Origin: Pseudomonadota bacterium
GTDB lineage: Bacteria > Pseudomonadota > Alphaproteobacteria > Acetobacterales > Acetobacteraceae
Direction of reading: 5' to 3'
NCBI GenBank assembly: GCA_021845835.1
Contig: JAJZVE010000339.1
Location: forward strand, 1-5,700
Length of the DNA: 5,700 nucleotides
A program made the position numbers and the translations under genes. The notes below the pieces were generated by a model. The model ran no database searches, was not told where the DNA came from, and saw only the letters and a list, made by a program, of their open reading frames with translations. Below are positions 1-5,139 of the stretch, one piece after another. Each line of letters begins with the position of its first letter. Position 1 is the first letter of the stretch.

Positions 1-1
1 C

Positions 2-673
2 GCCAATCCCGCGCCGGTGGCGCAGACCTTCTTCGTCGATGAGACGGTGCGGTCAAAGACGCGACTGGATGCCATCGTCACCGTGGTCGATGCCAGGCAC
101 CTGCCGCAGCGTCTGGCCGACAGCGCCGAGGCGACCGGGCAGATCGCGTTCGCCGACGTGATCGTGCTGAACAAGACCGACCTCGTCACCCCGGACGAGC
201 TGGCCGACGTGGAGCGCCGGATTCGCGAAATCAACCGCTTCGCCGCGATCCACCGCGCGGTGCGCGGCGACGTGCCGATCGCGGCACTGCTGGACCAGGG
301 CGCCTTCGACCTCGATCGCGTGCTGGCGCATGCGCCGGACTTCCTGGACGACGATGAGCATGCGCACAACGACGACGTCGCCTCGATGAGCTTCGAGGCG
401 ACAAGGCCGATCGACCCGGAGCGGTTCAACGCCTGGATCGGCGCGCTGCTCGCGGCCGAGGGGCAGAACCTGCTGCGCACCAAGGGCATCCTGTCCTATG
501 CCGGAGAGGATCGGAAATTCGCCTTCCAGGCGGTCCACATGATGGCGGACGGCGATTTCGTCGGCCCCTGGCGCGAAGGCGAGCCGCGCACCAGCCGCAT
601 CGTGTTCATCGGCCGCAACCTCAACCGGCCGCGGCTGCGGCGGGGGTTCGAGTCGTGCCAGGTGACGGCGTGA
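2..673 (+). CDS. CobW/YjiA-family GTP-binding metal chaperone, C-terminal part (5' truncated by window edge)
   Basis: This is the last 223 residues of a G3E-family GTPase of the CobW/COG0523 group, cytoplasmic proteins thought to deliver zinc or another metal to client proteins. The frame is open from base 2, so the gene starts upstream and the apparent GTG at 17 is internal. Visible features: the ANPAPVAQTFF segment that follows the Walker B region in this family; the base-recognition motif NKTD at visible residues 57-60 (bases 170-181), which confers guanine specificity; a short acidic/His stretch DDDEHAHNDD at about residues 116-125, a likely metal-binding loop; and a CobW C-terminal domain from about residue 128, with GILSYAG, FQAVHMM and FIGRNL landmarks. 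The Walker A motif and the CxCC metal motif would lie upstream and cannot be checked. The C-terminal domain looks complete and in frame. Which metal and which client it serves cannot be read here. Confidence 0.93.
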   Translation, partial: ANPAPVAQTFFVDETVRSKTRLDAIVTVVDARHLPQRLADSAEATGQIAFADVIVLNKTDLVTPDELADVERRIREINRFAAIHRAVRGDVPIAALLDQGAFDLDRVLAHAPDFLDDDEHAHNDDVASMSFEATRPIDPERFNAWIGALLAAEGQNLLRTKGILSYAGEDRKFAFQAVHMMADGDFVGPWREGEPRTSRIVFIGRNLNRPRLRRGFESCQVTA

Positions 674-684
674 GGCGCCCTGAC

Positions 685-713
685 TTTGCTCCCGTGATGT
701 CCGGTCGTATAGT
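685..713 (+). promoter_or_regulatory. Probable sigma-70-type promoter of mazEF
   Basis: TATAGT at 708-713 matches the -10 consensus TATAAT at five of six positions. TTTGCT at 685-690 is a weak -35 box (three of six), and the spacer is 17 bases. It lies in the 65-base gap between the CobW stop and the mazE start, a noticeably AT-richer patch than its surroundings. A second TATAGT at 719-724 could be an alternative -10 element or part of an operator repeat. The promoter suggests that mazEF is transcribed on its own and not only by read-through from the CobW gene. Confidence 0.5.
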
Positions 714-725
714 CGGAGTATAGTC
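707..725 (+). repeat. Direct repeat GTATAGTC x2 over the mazEF promoter, candidate operator
   Basis: GTATAGTC occurs at 707-714 and again at 718-725, an 11-base period close to one helical turn, so both copies face the same side of the DNA. The first copy contains the predicted -10 hexamer and the second lies 13 bases before the mazE start codon. MazE and the MazEF complex repress their own promoters in known systems, so a repeated element on the promoter fits an autoregulatory site. That role is inference; the repeat could equally be a duplicated -10 region. Confidence 0.45.
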
Positions 726-738
726 AAGGGTCAGGTAC

Positions 739-978
739 ATGCGGACTCAGGTTGCGCGATGGGGCAACAGTCTGGCCGTGCGTTTGCCGCGGCAGGTGGC
801 GGACGCGGTGGGGCTTGGAGAGGGCGCGACCGTCGAGCTTGAAATCACGGACGGCGTGGTTCGGCTGGTGCCGACGCACCCTCGTTACACGCTTGAGGAA
901 TTGCTGGCCGGGATCACACCGGAGAATCTGCCCGACGACACGTTTGACGATCCGCCGCGCGGGCAGGAGCTGCTCTGA
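739..978 (+). CDS. mazE: MazE-type antitoxin (AbrB/SpoVT-like)
   Basis: This 79-residue protein is the antitoxin of a type II toxin-antitoxin pair. It binds and neutralises MazF and, in studied systems, represses the operon. The N-terminal swapped-hairpin DNA-binding domain is clear at about residues 3-46: RWGNSLAVRLPRQV, then the VELEI-DGVVRLVP strands. The C-terminal tail contains TLEELLAGITPENLP, which closely resembles the toxin-binding tail of E. coli MazE (TLAELVNDITPENLH, from memory), so this is a MazE/PemI protein and not a VapB or general AbrB regulator. The ATG at 739 is preceded by AAGGG at 726-730. The stop codon TGA (976-978) directly abuts the toxin start GTG, which implies translational coupling. 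An AGGAG for the toxin (965-969) lies inside the end of this gene. GC content (roughly 62-73% per line) is lower than in the flanking genes. Confidence 0.93.
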   Translation: MRTQVARWGNSLAVRLPRQVADAVGLGEGATVELEITDGVVRLVPTHPRYTLEELLAGITPENLPDDTFDDPPRGQELL

Positions 979-1329
979 GTGGCGGCACCGAACCGCGGCG
1001 ACCTGGTCTGGATCGACTTCGATCCCCAGGCAGGACATGAGCAAGCCGGGCGGCGTCCGGCACTGGTCTTGTCGCCGCGGGAGTACCATCAGCGTACGAA
1101 CCTTGCGATCGTCTGCCCGGTGACGTCACGCGGCAAGGGGTATCCGTTCGAGGTTCCGTTGCCGGACGAAGCGCCCATTCGTGGCGTCGTCCTCGCGGAT
1201 CAGGTCAAGAGCATCGACCGGAGAGTGCGGCGCATGGAGCCGGCCGGCCGTGTTTCCGAGGCGTTCATGGAAGAGGTTGTCGCCAAGCTCCTTCCCCTTC
1301 TGACCACGCCGCGCGCGCGTTCCGCGTAG
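979..1329 (+). CDS. mazF: MazF-type mRNA interferase toxin
   Basis: This 116-residue endoribonuclease toxin of the MazF/PemK family would cleave mRNA at short single-strand motifs and halt growth when MazE is lost. It aligns by eye along nearly its whole length with E. coli MazF: RGDLVWIDFDPQAGHEQAG (residues 6-24), RRPALVLSP (25-33), VCPVTSRGKGYPFEV (45-59) and LADQVKSI (72-79). The catalytic arginine and threonine of E. coli MazF (R29, T52) correspond to R26 and T49 here, and E24 to E21, so the toxin looks intact. I chose the GTG at 979 because it immediately follows the mazE stop, has AGGAG at 965-969 nine bases upstream, and gives the normal family N-terminus; no ATG lies nearby in frame. 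Transcription is presumably shared with mazE. The cleavage sequence cannot be predicted. The role, such as stress response, plasmid-style maintenance or phage defence, is open. Confidence 0.94.
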   Translation: MAAPNRGDLVWIDFDPQAGHEQAGRRPALVLSPREYHQRTNLAIVCPVTSRGKGYPFEVPLPDEAPIRGVVLADQVKSIDRRVRRMEPAGRVSEAFMEEVVAKLLPLLTTPRARSA

Positions 1330-1350
1330 CAAGCCAGGAGCCGCAAGCCC

Positions 1351-2382
1351 ATGAGCCAGACCCTTTCTCCCGACCACCTGCTCGACACCCGCGGCGTGCA
1401 CGCGGCGTTCGGCGCCTTCGTCGTCGGCGCTGCGTTCGATCGCGGCGGCGTGGCGGCGTTCGCGCTCGGCGACGGCACGCTGCGGCTGCGGCGCGGCGAT
1501 GCCTGGCACAGCGTCGCCGCACATGACGGCGGCGTGCTCGCGCTCGCGCCCGATGCGCGCGCCGAAGGGTTCCTCTCCGGCGGCGACGACGGCCGCTTCC
1601 TGCGCGTCGGCCGCGACGGCACCATCGCCGAGCTGGCCGGCTTCGGCATGAAATGGGTGGAGCATGTGGCAAGCTTCGCCGACAGAAAAACGGAACTGCT
1701 GGCCTGCGCGGTGGGCAGGCAGGTCCATCTGTTCGACGGCGCCGGCGGCCGGCTGAAAACGCTCACGCATCCGTCCGCCGTCACCGGCCTCGTGTTCGAC
1801 GCCAGGGGCAAGCGGGTCGCCGCCAGCCACTACAACGGCGCCAGCCTGTGGTTCGTCGCTTCGAAGACCGACAATCCGCGGCTGCTGGAATGGAAGGGCA
1901 GCCACACCGCGATCGCCATCAGCCCGGACGGCGACAGCGTCGTCACCGCGATGCAGGAAAACGCCCTGCACGGCTGGCGGCTGTCGGACGGGCAGCACAT
2001 GCGCATGAGCGGCTATCCCGGCAAGACGCGCGCGCTCTCGTTCACCCGCAGCGGCAAGTGGCTGGCGACCTCGGGGGCGGAGACGATCGTGCTGTGGCCG
2101 TTCACCGGCGGCGGACCGATGGGCAAGGCACCGACCGAGCTGGCGGGCGCCGACACCGTGACCTGCACCGACGTCGCCTGCCATCCGCAGCACGAAGTGG
2201 TGGCGGCCGGGTTTTCCGATGGCATGGTGCTGCTGGCCGACCTGGCGGGCGACCGCATCCTGCCGGTCGCGGGATCCGGGCGCGGCCCGGTTTCGGCGCT
2301 GGCATGGAGCGGCGATGGCACACGCCTCGCCTTCGGGACGGAAAGCGGCTTCGCGGCGGTGGTGGATTTTTCCAGCACGTAA
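1351..2382 (+). CDS. WD40-repeat beta-propeller protein
   Basis: This 343-residue protein is built almost wholly of WD40-like units. By eye there are seven or eight, at about residues 20-49, 58-90, 100-134, 139-170, 182-214, 222-252, 266-300 and 311-341. Each shows the pattern of a hydrophobic strand, SPDG- or FDARGK-type turn, then an LW/LF or similar strand (for example VTGLVFDARGKRVAAS, AIAISPDGDSVVTA, ALSFTRSGKWLATS). This predicts a closed single propeller, a scaffold for protein-protein contacts with no catalytic motif. There is no signal peptide or membrane segment, so it should be cytoplasmic. The ATG at 1351 has AGGAG at 1336-1340. It follows mazF by 21 bases, but its older partner is probably the CobW GTPase on the far side of mazEF, because I recall WD40 genes beside COG0523 genes in alphaproteobacteria. 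A role in metal homeostasis is therefore a guess from context. The coding sequence is intact. Confidence 0.88.
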   Translation: MSQTLSPDHLLDTRGVHAAFGAFVVGAAFDRGGVAAFALGDGTLRLRRGDAWHSVAAHDGGVLALAPDARAEGFLSGGDDGRFLRVGRDGTIAELAGFGMKWVEHVASFADRKTELLACAVGRQVHLFDGAGGRLKTLTHPSAVTGLVFDARGKRVAASHYNGASLWFVASKTDNPRLLEWKGSHTAIAISPDGDSVVTAMQENALHGWRLSDGQHMRMSGYPGKTRALSFTRSGKWLATSGAETIVLWPFTGGGPMGKAPTELAGADTVTCTDVACHPQHEVVAAGFSDGMVLLADLAGDRILPVAGSGRGPVSALAWSGDGTRLAFGTESGFAAVVDFSST

Positions 2383-2470
2383 CGCGCCGAACGCGACGCC
2401 TCCGGCCGCCCGTTGCCGCAGTCGTGACCAGGCTGCGCGACCGCCGCGCCGGCGGGTGATCCACGTCAAG

Positions 2471-2491
2471 GCGCCTCGGCGCCCGAGGCGC
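2471..2491 (+). other. Perfect 9-bp hairpin with 3-base loop upstream of the Spy-like gene
   Basis: GCGCCTCGG (2471-2479) pairs perfectly with CCGAGGCGC (2483-2491) around the loop CGC. It lies in the largest gap of the window (2383-2527). A shorter 6-bp hairpin, CCGCCG/CGGCGG at 2441-2455, precedes it. No T-run follows either one, so neither is a standard intrinsic terminator. The larger hairpin could attenuate transcription between the WD40 and Spy-like genes, be a 5' leader structure, or be a protein-binding dyad. I see no clear -10/-35 pair elsewhere in this gap. Confidence 0.4.
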
Positions 2492-2516
2492 GAGGCTGCA
2501 CCGCATCGCGAGGATC

Positions 2517-2521
2517 GGAGG
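2517..2521 (+). promoter_or_regulatory. Ribosome binding site fixing the Spy-like gene start
   Basis: GGAGG six bases before the ATG at 2528 is a near-ideal Shine-Dalgarno sequence. It decides the start in an open frame that otherwise extends back into the WD40 gene. The signal peptide begins directly at this ATG. Confidence 0.8.
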
Positions 2522-2527
2522 AACGGC

Positions 2528-3031
2528 ATGACGTCGCTTTCCCGCATGGCGTTCGTCGCCCTGGTGCTGCTGGCCGCGAGCGGGCCGACGCAGGCGCAGG
2601 ACGCGGCGGGCGCGCCCCGGCGGCCGATGGCGGTCCCGGAAATCCTGCAGGCGATGCCGGAGATGACGAGCGACATGGCGCTCGGCGTCCTGCCGATGCT
2701 GCGGCCGCTCGCGCATATCGATGGCACGCTCGCCTTCCTGAAGGTCGAGCTCGGCATCACCGCGGCGCAGGAATCGCAATGGGAGGCGTTCGCCGCGGCG
2801 CTGCGGGCCGCCGCGCAGGCGATACAGGCCAGCGCCGGCGCCGACGGGCCGATGATGGGCGTGACGCTGAACTGGCCGGACCGGCTGTCGCGGATGGCGG
2901 ACATGCTGTCGGCGCGGCTGGAGGCGGTGCGCTCGCTGCAGGGGCCGGTCGCCGCGCTCTATGCCGCGCTCTCCGACGCTCAGAAGCGCAAGGCCGATGC
3001 GCTTCTGGGGTTTCCGGCGCGCATGATGTGA
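2528..3031 (+). CDS. Exported Spy/CpxP-like LTXXQ-motif protein
   Basis: This small protein of 167 residues is probably periplasmic. Residues 1-23 form a signal peptide: short polar start with R6, hydrophobic core AFVALVLLAA, and a likely cleavage after TQA (residue 23). The mature part is predicted helical and carries two motifs of the LTXXQ family: LGITAAQESQW (75-85) and LSDAQKRKADALL (148-160). A helix between them, LSRMADMLSARLEAVRSL (120-137), completes the pattern. Spy and CpxP proteins of this superfamily are ATP-independent periplasmic chaperones or envelope-stress sensors, and some relatives respond to metals. The similarity here is at motif level, so a chaperone role is inferred. 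The start is supported by GGAGG at 2517-2521. It sits alone between the WD40 and glycosylase genes on the same strand, 145 bases after the former, so it may have its own promoter. The C-terminus, ending ARMM, looks complete. Confidence 0.8.
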   Translation: MTSLSRMAFVALVLLAASGPTQAQDAAGAPRRPMAVPEILQAMPEMTSDMALGVLPMLRPLAHIDGTLAFLKVELGITAAQESQWEAFAAALRAAAQAIQASAGADGPMMGVTLNWPDRLSRMADMLSARLEAVRSLQGPVAALYAALSDAQKRKADALLGFPARMM

Positions 3032-3085
3032 CGGCGCGCCGGCGGCGGGCTTGCGCGCAGCGGGCGCACCGCACATCTGGCCGGC

Positions 3086-3676
3086 ATGGCTGCGATCGAC
3101 GACGACGCGGCGCTTGCGGACGTGGCGGCAGCGGCGCGCGCCTGCACGCGCTGCACCGACCTGCCGCTCGGGCCGCGGCCGGTGCTGCGCGTCGCCGCGA
3201 CCGCGCGGCTGCTGATCGTCGGCCAGGCGCCGGGGACGAAGGTGCATGCCAGCGGCATCCCCTGGGACGACGCCTCCGGCGACCGGCTGCGCGACTGGCT
3301 CGGCATCGACCGGGCCACGTTCTACGACGAGCGCCGCATCGCCATCATCCCCACCGGCCTGTGCTACCCCGGCCGCCTGCCGAACGGCGGCGACGCGCCG
3401 CCGCGCGCCGGCTGCGCGGCGCTGTGGCATCCGCGGCTGCTGCCGCTGCTGGCCGGGCTGCGGCTGACGCTGCTGGTCGGCGCCTACGCGCAGACCTTCG
3501 CGCTCGGGCGCGGCGAGATGACGGCGCGGGTGCGCGGCTTCCGCACCTTCCTGCCGGCGCGGCTGCCGCTGCCGCATCCGTCCTGGCGCACCGTCGGCTG
3601 GGAGAAGCGCAACCCGTGGTTCGCGGCCGAGGTGCTGCCGGCGCTGCGTGCCGCGGTGGCGGCGGCGCTGGCGTGA
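3086..3676 (+). CDS. Uracil-DNA glycosylase superfamily protein with four candidate Fe-S cysteines
   Basis: This 196-residue protein has the uracil-DNA glycosylase superfamily fold, so a role in excising uracil or another damaged base from DNA is expected. Motif A is LIVGQAPG (residues 43-50), followed by SGIPWDDASGDRLRDWLGI (56-74). The central LLVGAYAQTF strand is at 129-138 and the second active-site motif HPSW at 164-167. Cysteines C20, C23, C93 and C110 show spacing C-x2-C-x69-C-x16-C, nearly that of the 4Fe-4S ligands of family 4 enzymes (C14, C17, C85, C101 in the Thermus enzyme, from memory), which suggests a cluster. The best match in memory is a proteobacterial UDG-like group annotated only at superfamily level, so activity is not assured. 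The ATG at 3086 is the first ATG, GTG or TTG after the in-frame stop that ends the Spy-like gene (same frame, 54 bases upstream). It has only a weak ribosome site. The stop lies 3 bases from the convergent Uma2 stop. Confidence 0.85.
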   Translation: MAAIDDDAALADVAAAARACTRCTDLPLGPRPVLRVAATARLLIVGQAPGTKVHASGIPWDDASGDRLRDWLGIDRATFYDERRIAIIPTGLCYPGRLPNGGDAPPRAGCAALWHPRLLPLLAGLRLTLLVGAYAQTFALGRGEMTARVRGFRTFLPARLPLPHPSWRTVGWEKRNPWFAAEVLPALRAAVAAALA

Positions 3677-3679
3677 GCG

Positions 3680-4237
3680 TCAGGTTTCGTCGGCAGGAAA
3701 TTCGATTCCGCTGTAGAACGCGCCGAGCCGCAGTTCGGCGCCGATTTCCGGCAGCACGATCGGCGTGTCGGCGCCCGTGAGCGGCAGGCCGCGCCAGTCG
3801 GGACGCTCGAACAGCGTGGCGCCGATGCCGGTCTGCTCGACGATGAGATAGCGGGCGATGGAGGGCACCGCGCGATATTCCTGGCTCTTTACCAGCCGGT
3901 CGATGCGGCTGGTGCTGTCGGACAGCACCTCGACCACCACCACCGGGTCGGTGACGAAGGTCGCGCTGTTGGCGACCGGCGCACAGACCACCATGACGTC
4001 GGGATAGCGGATGCCGTGGGCCAGCCGCAGCTTCAGATCGCTGGCGAACACACGGCAGCCGTCCCGCAGGCGGGTACGCAATGCCAGAGCGATATTCAGT
4101 GTGATCTGCGCGTGTGCCGACGTTCCACCTACCATCGCGATCGCCCGCACCCCGTCGAACTCGTAGCGCAGCTCCTGGCGTTCCTCCCAGGCCAGGAACT
4201 CATCGACGCTCGTCGGAATGCGCAGGGCGACATTCAT
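3680..4237 (-). CDS. Uma2-family putative PD-(D/E)XK endonuclease (DUF820)
   Basis: This 185-residue Uma2/DUF820 protein has a restriction-endonuclease-like fold. Family landmarks in order: RYEFDGVRAIAMVGGTSAHA (residues 24-43, with E26), FASDLKLRL (64-72), YPDVMVVC (78-85, with D80), DPVVVVEVLSDST (97-109, with E103) and DRLVKSQEYRAV (113-124, with K117), then IARYLIVEQ. D80 and E103 are the likely metal ligands of the nuclease core and appear intact. The family is abundant in cyanobacteria and GC-rich bacteria, often in several copies. Its biological role is unsettled, and nuclease activity is inferred from fold. The ATG (4235-4237) has AGGA seven to eight bases upstream on its strand. It follows lutA by 31 bases on the same strand, so the two may be co-transcribed. 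Several lines inside the gene drop to roughly 57-62% GC, lower than its neighbours, consistent with acquisition. Confidence 0.88.
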   Translation of the reverse strand: MNVALRIPTSVDEFLAWEERQELRYEFDGVRAIAMVGGTSAHAQITLNIALALRTRLRDGCRVFASDLKLRLAHGIRYPDVMVVCAPVANSATFVTDPVVVVEVLSDSTSRIDRLVKSQEYRAVPSIARYLIVEQTGIGATLFERPDWRGLPLTGADTPIVLPEIGAELRLGAFYSGIEFPADET

Positions 4238-4268
4238 GGCGTTTTCCTACCACGTCCCGGCGGTCGGG

Positions 4269-5045
4269 TCAGCCGCGGCCTTCGCCGATCGGCGGCACCG
4301 CCTCCGTCATGCCGGCGAGCACCTCGGCGACGTGGCGCACCTTCACGGCGCTGCCTTCGCGCTGCAGCCGCCCGGCCATGTTGAGCAGGCAGCCGAGGTC
4401 GCCGGCCAGCAGCGTGTCGCCGCCGGTCGCCGCCACGTCGCGCGTCTTGTCGGCGACCATGCGGGTCGAGATTGCCGGGTACTTGACGCAGAACGTGCCG
4501 CCGAAGCCGCAGCACACTTCCGGGTCCGCCAGTTCCTTCAGGGTCAGCCCGGCGACGGTCTGCAGCAGGCGGCGCGGCTGCGCCTTCACCCCCAGCTCGC
4601 GCAGCCCCGCGCAGCTGTCGTGGTACATCACCGTGCCGGCGTAGGCCGCCTCCACCGCCGTCATGCCCATGACGTCGGTGAGGAAGCTCACCAGTTCGTA
4701 GGTCCGGGCGCCGAGCGCGGCGGCGCGCGCCTTCAGGTTCGGATCGTCGTCGAACAGGTGCGGCAGATGCTCGCGCAGCATGCCGCCACAGCTTCCCGAT
4801 GGCACCACCACGTAGTCGAAGCCGCTGAAAGCGTCGATGATGCCACGCGCCAGGTCGCGCGCCGTCGCCCGGTCGCCGCTGTTGTAGGCGGGCTGGCCGC
4901 AGCAGGTCTGTGCCCGCGGCACCTCCACCTGGCAGCCGGCCCGCTGCAGCAGCCGGATGGCGGCGAACCCGACGGTGGGCCGGTGCAGATCGACGAGGCA
5001 GGTGACGAACAGGCCGACGCGCGGCGATTGCGGAGAGCTGGTCAT
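4269..5045 (-). CDS. lutA: LutA/YkgE-type iron-sulfur (CCG domain) oxidoreductase subunit
   Basis: This 258-residue cytoplasmic protein has two cysteine-rich CCG domains, the architecture of LutA/YkgE, one of three subunits that oxidise L-lactate to pyruvate; the domain also occurs in GlcF and heterodisulfide reductase. First domain: FVTCLVD (C16), TCCGQPAYNSGD (C48, C49) and PSGSCGGMLREH (C86). Second domain: YHDSCAGLRELG (C145), VCCGFGGTFCVKYP (C178, C179, C186) and GDLGCLLNMAGRL (C219). All expected cluster cysteines are present, so the protein looks functional. The N-terminus starts a few residues before RVGLFVTC, as in the family, supporting the ATG at 5043-5045; no Shine-Dalgarno sequence precedes it. 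It is divergent from the HMG-CoA lyase-like gene, and a 9-bp inverted repeat lies between them. The usual partners lutB and lutC are not adjacent: the next gene downstream is Uma2. Its electron-transfer partner must be encoded elsewhere, or its substrate is not lactate. Confidence 0.9.
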   Translation of the reverse strand: MTSSPQSPRVGLFVTCLVDLHRPTVGFAAIRLLQRAGCQVEVPRAQTCCGQPAYNSGDRATARDLARGIIDAFSGFDYVVVPSGSCGGMLREHLPHLFDDDPNLKARAAALGARTYELVSFLTDVMGMTAVEAAYAGTVMYHDSCAGLRELGVKAQPRRLLQTVAGLTLKELADPEVCCGFGGTFCVKYPAISTRMVADKTRDVAATGGDTLLAGDLGCLLNMAGRLQREGSAVKVRHVAEVLAGMTEAVPPIGEGRG

Positions 5046-5047
5046 GG

Positions 5048-5088
5048 CCGCAGTCTAGCGCGCCGGCGCCCCCGCGGCGAGACTGCGG
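5048..5088. promoter_or_regulatory. Perfect 9-bp inverted repeat in the lutA/lyase divergent region
   Basis: CCGCAGTCT (5048-5056) is the exact reverse complement of AGACTGCGG (5080-5088), with 23 bases between the arms and 32 bases between arm starts, about three helical turns. It sits next to the lutA start and 51 bases before the lyase start. The left arm overlaps a -10-like hexamer for lutA. A dimeric regulator bound here could control both genes. A stable RNA hairpin is also possible, because the spacer is itself GC-rich. The operator role is inference. Confidence 0.4.
5052..5057 (-). promoter_or_regulatory. Possible -10 hexamer for a leaderless lutA transcript
   Basis: Read on the - strand, TAGACT lies six bases before the lutA ATG and matches TATAAT at four of six positions. 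Initiation about seven bases downstream would fall on the start codon itself, which would explain the missing Shine-Dalgarno sequence. No good -35 box is seen at the right distance, so this is weak. Confidence 0.2.
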
Positions 5089-5126
5089 GCGGGCGGAAAG
5101 CAGGCGCGGCAGCGCGCGGCGGCAAC

Positions 5127-5132
5127 GGAGGG
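5127..5132 (+). promoter_or_regulatory. Ribosome binding site of the HMG-CoA lyase-like gene
   Basis: GGAGGG seven bases before the ATG at 5140 is a strong Shine-Dalgarno sequence and fixes this start. The resulting N-terminus (TELPDRVEIAEEGPREG) matches the usual length before the family's first active-site motif. Confidence 0.75.
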
Positions 5133-5139
5133 TATCACC

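Noticed and set aside
1310..1319. Alternating CG run of ten bases near the end of mazF (Z-DNA-prone or regulatory)
   Set aside because: It encodes ordinary Ala/Arg residues in the toxin tail, and such runs are common by chance at this GC content.
2219..2527. A longer start for the Spy-like gene, reading back into the WD40 gene
   Set aside because: The upstream part overlaps a real gene and has no homology, while the ATG at 2528 has an ideal ribosome site and begins a proper signal peptide.
1126..2904. A long open frame (592 codons) on the - strand opposite mazF, the WD40 gene and the start of the Spy-like gene
   Set aside because: It runs antisense through three well-supported genes, its translation is low-complexity Ala/Arg/Gly-rich with no family resemblance, and long antisense frames are expected at this GC content.
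3032..3085. GGCGCGCC palindrome and GC-rich segment between the Spy-like and glycosylase genes as a terminator
   Set aside because: The palindrome is self-complementary with no loop and no T-run follows. I see nothing functional in these 54 bases.
2102..3577. A second long antisense frame (491 codons), extremely Arg/Pro-rich
   Set aside because: It is a shadow of the WD40, Spy-like and glycosylase genes, with no recognisable domain and composition typical of out-of-frame GC-rich DNA.
674..4268. A defence island built from mazEF, WD40 and Uma2
   Set aside because: The three are separated by housekeeping-type genes, Uma2 is on the other strand, and no helicase, methylase, NTPase or effector accompanies them, so a shared defence system is not supported.
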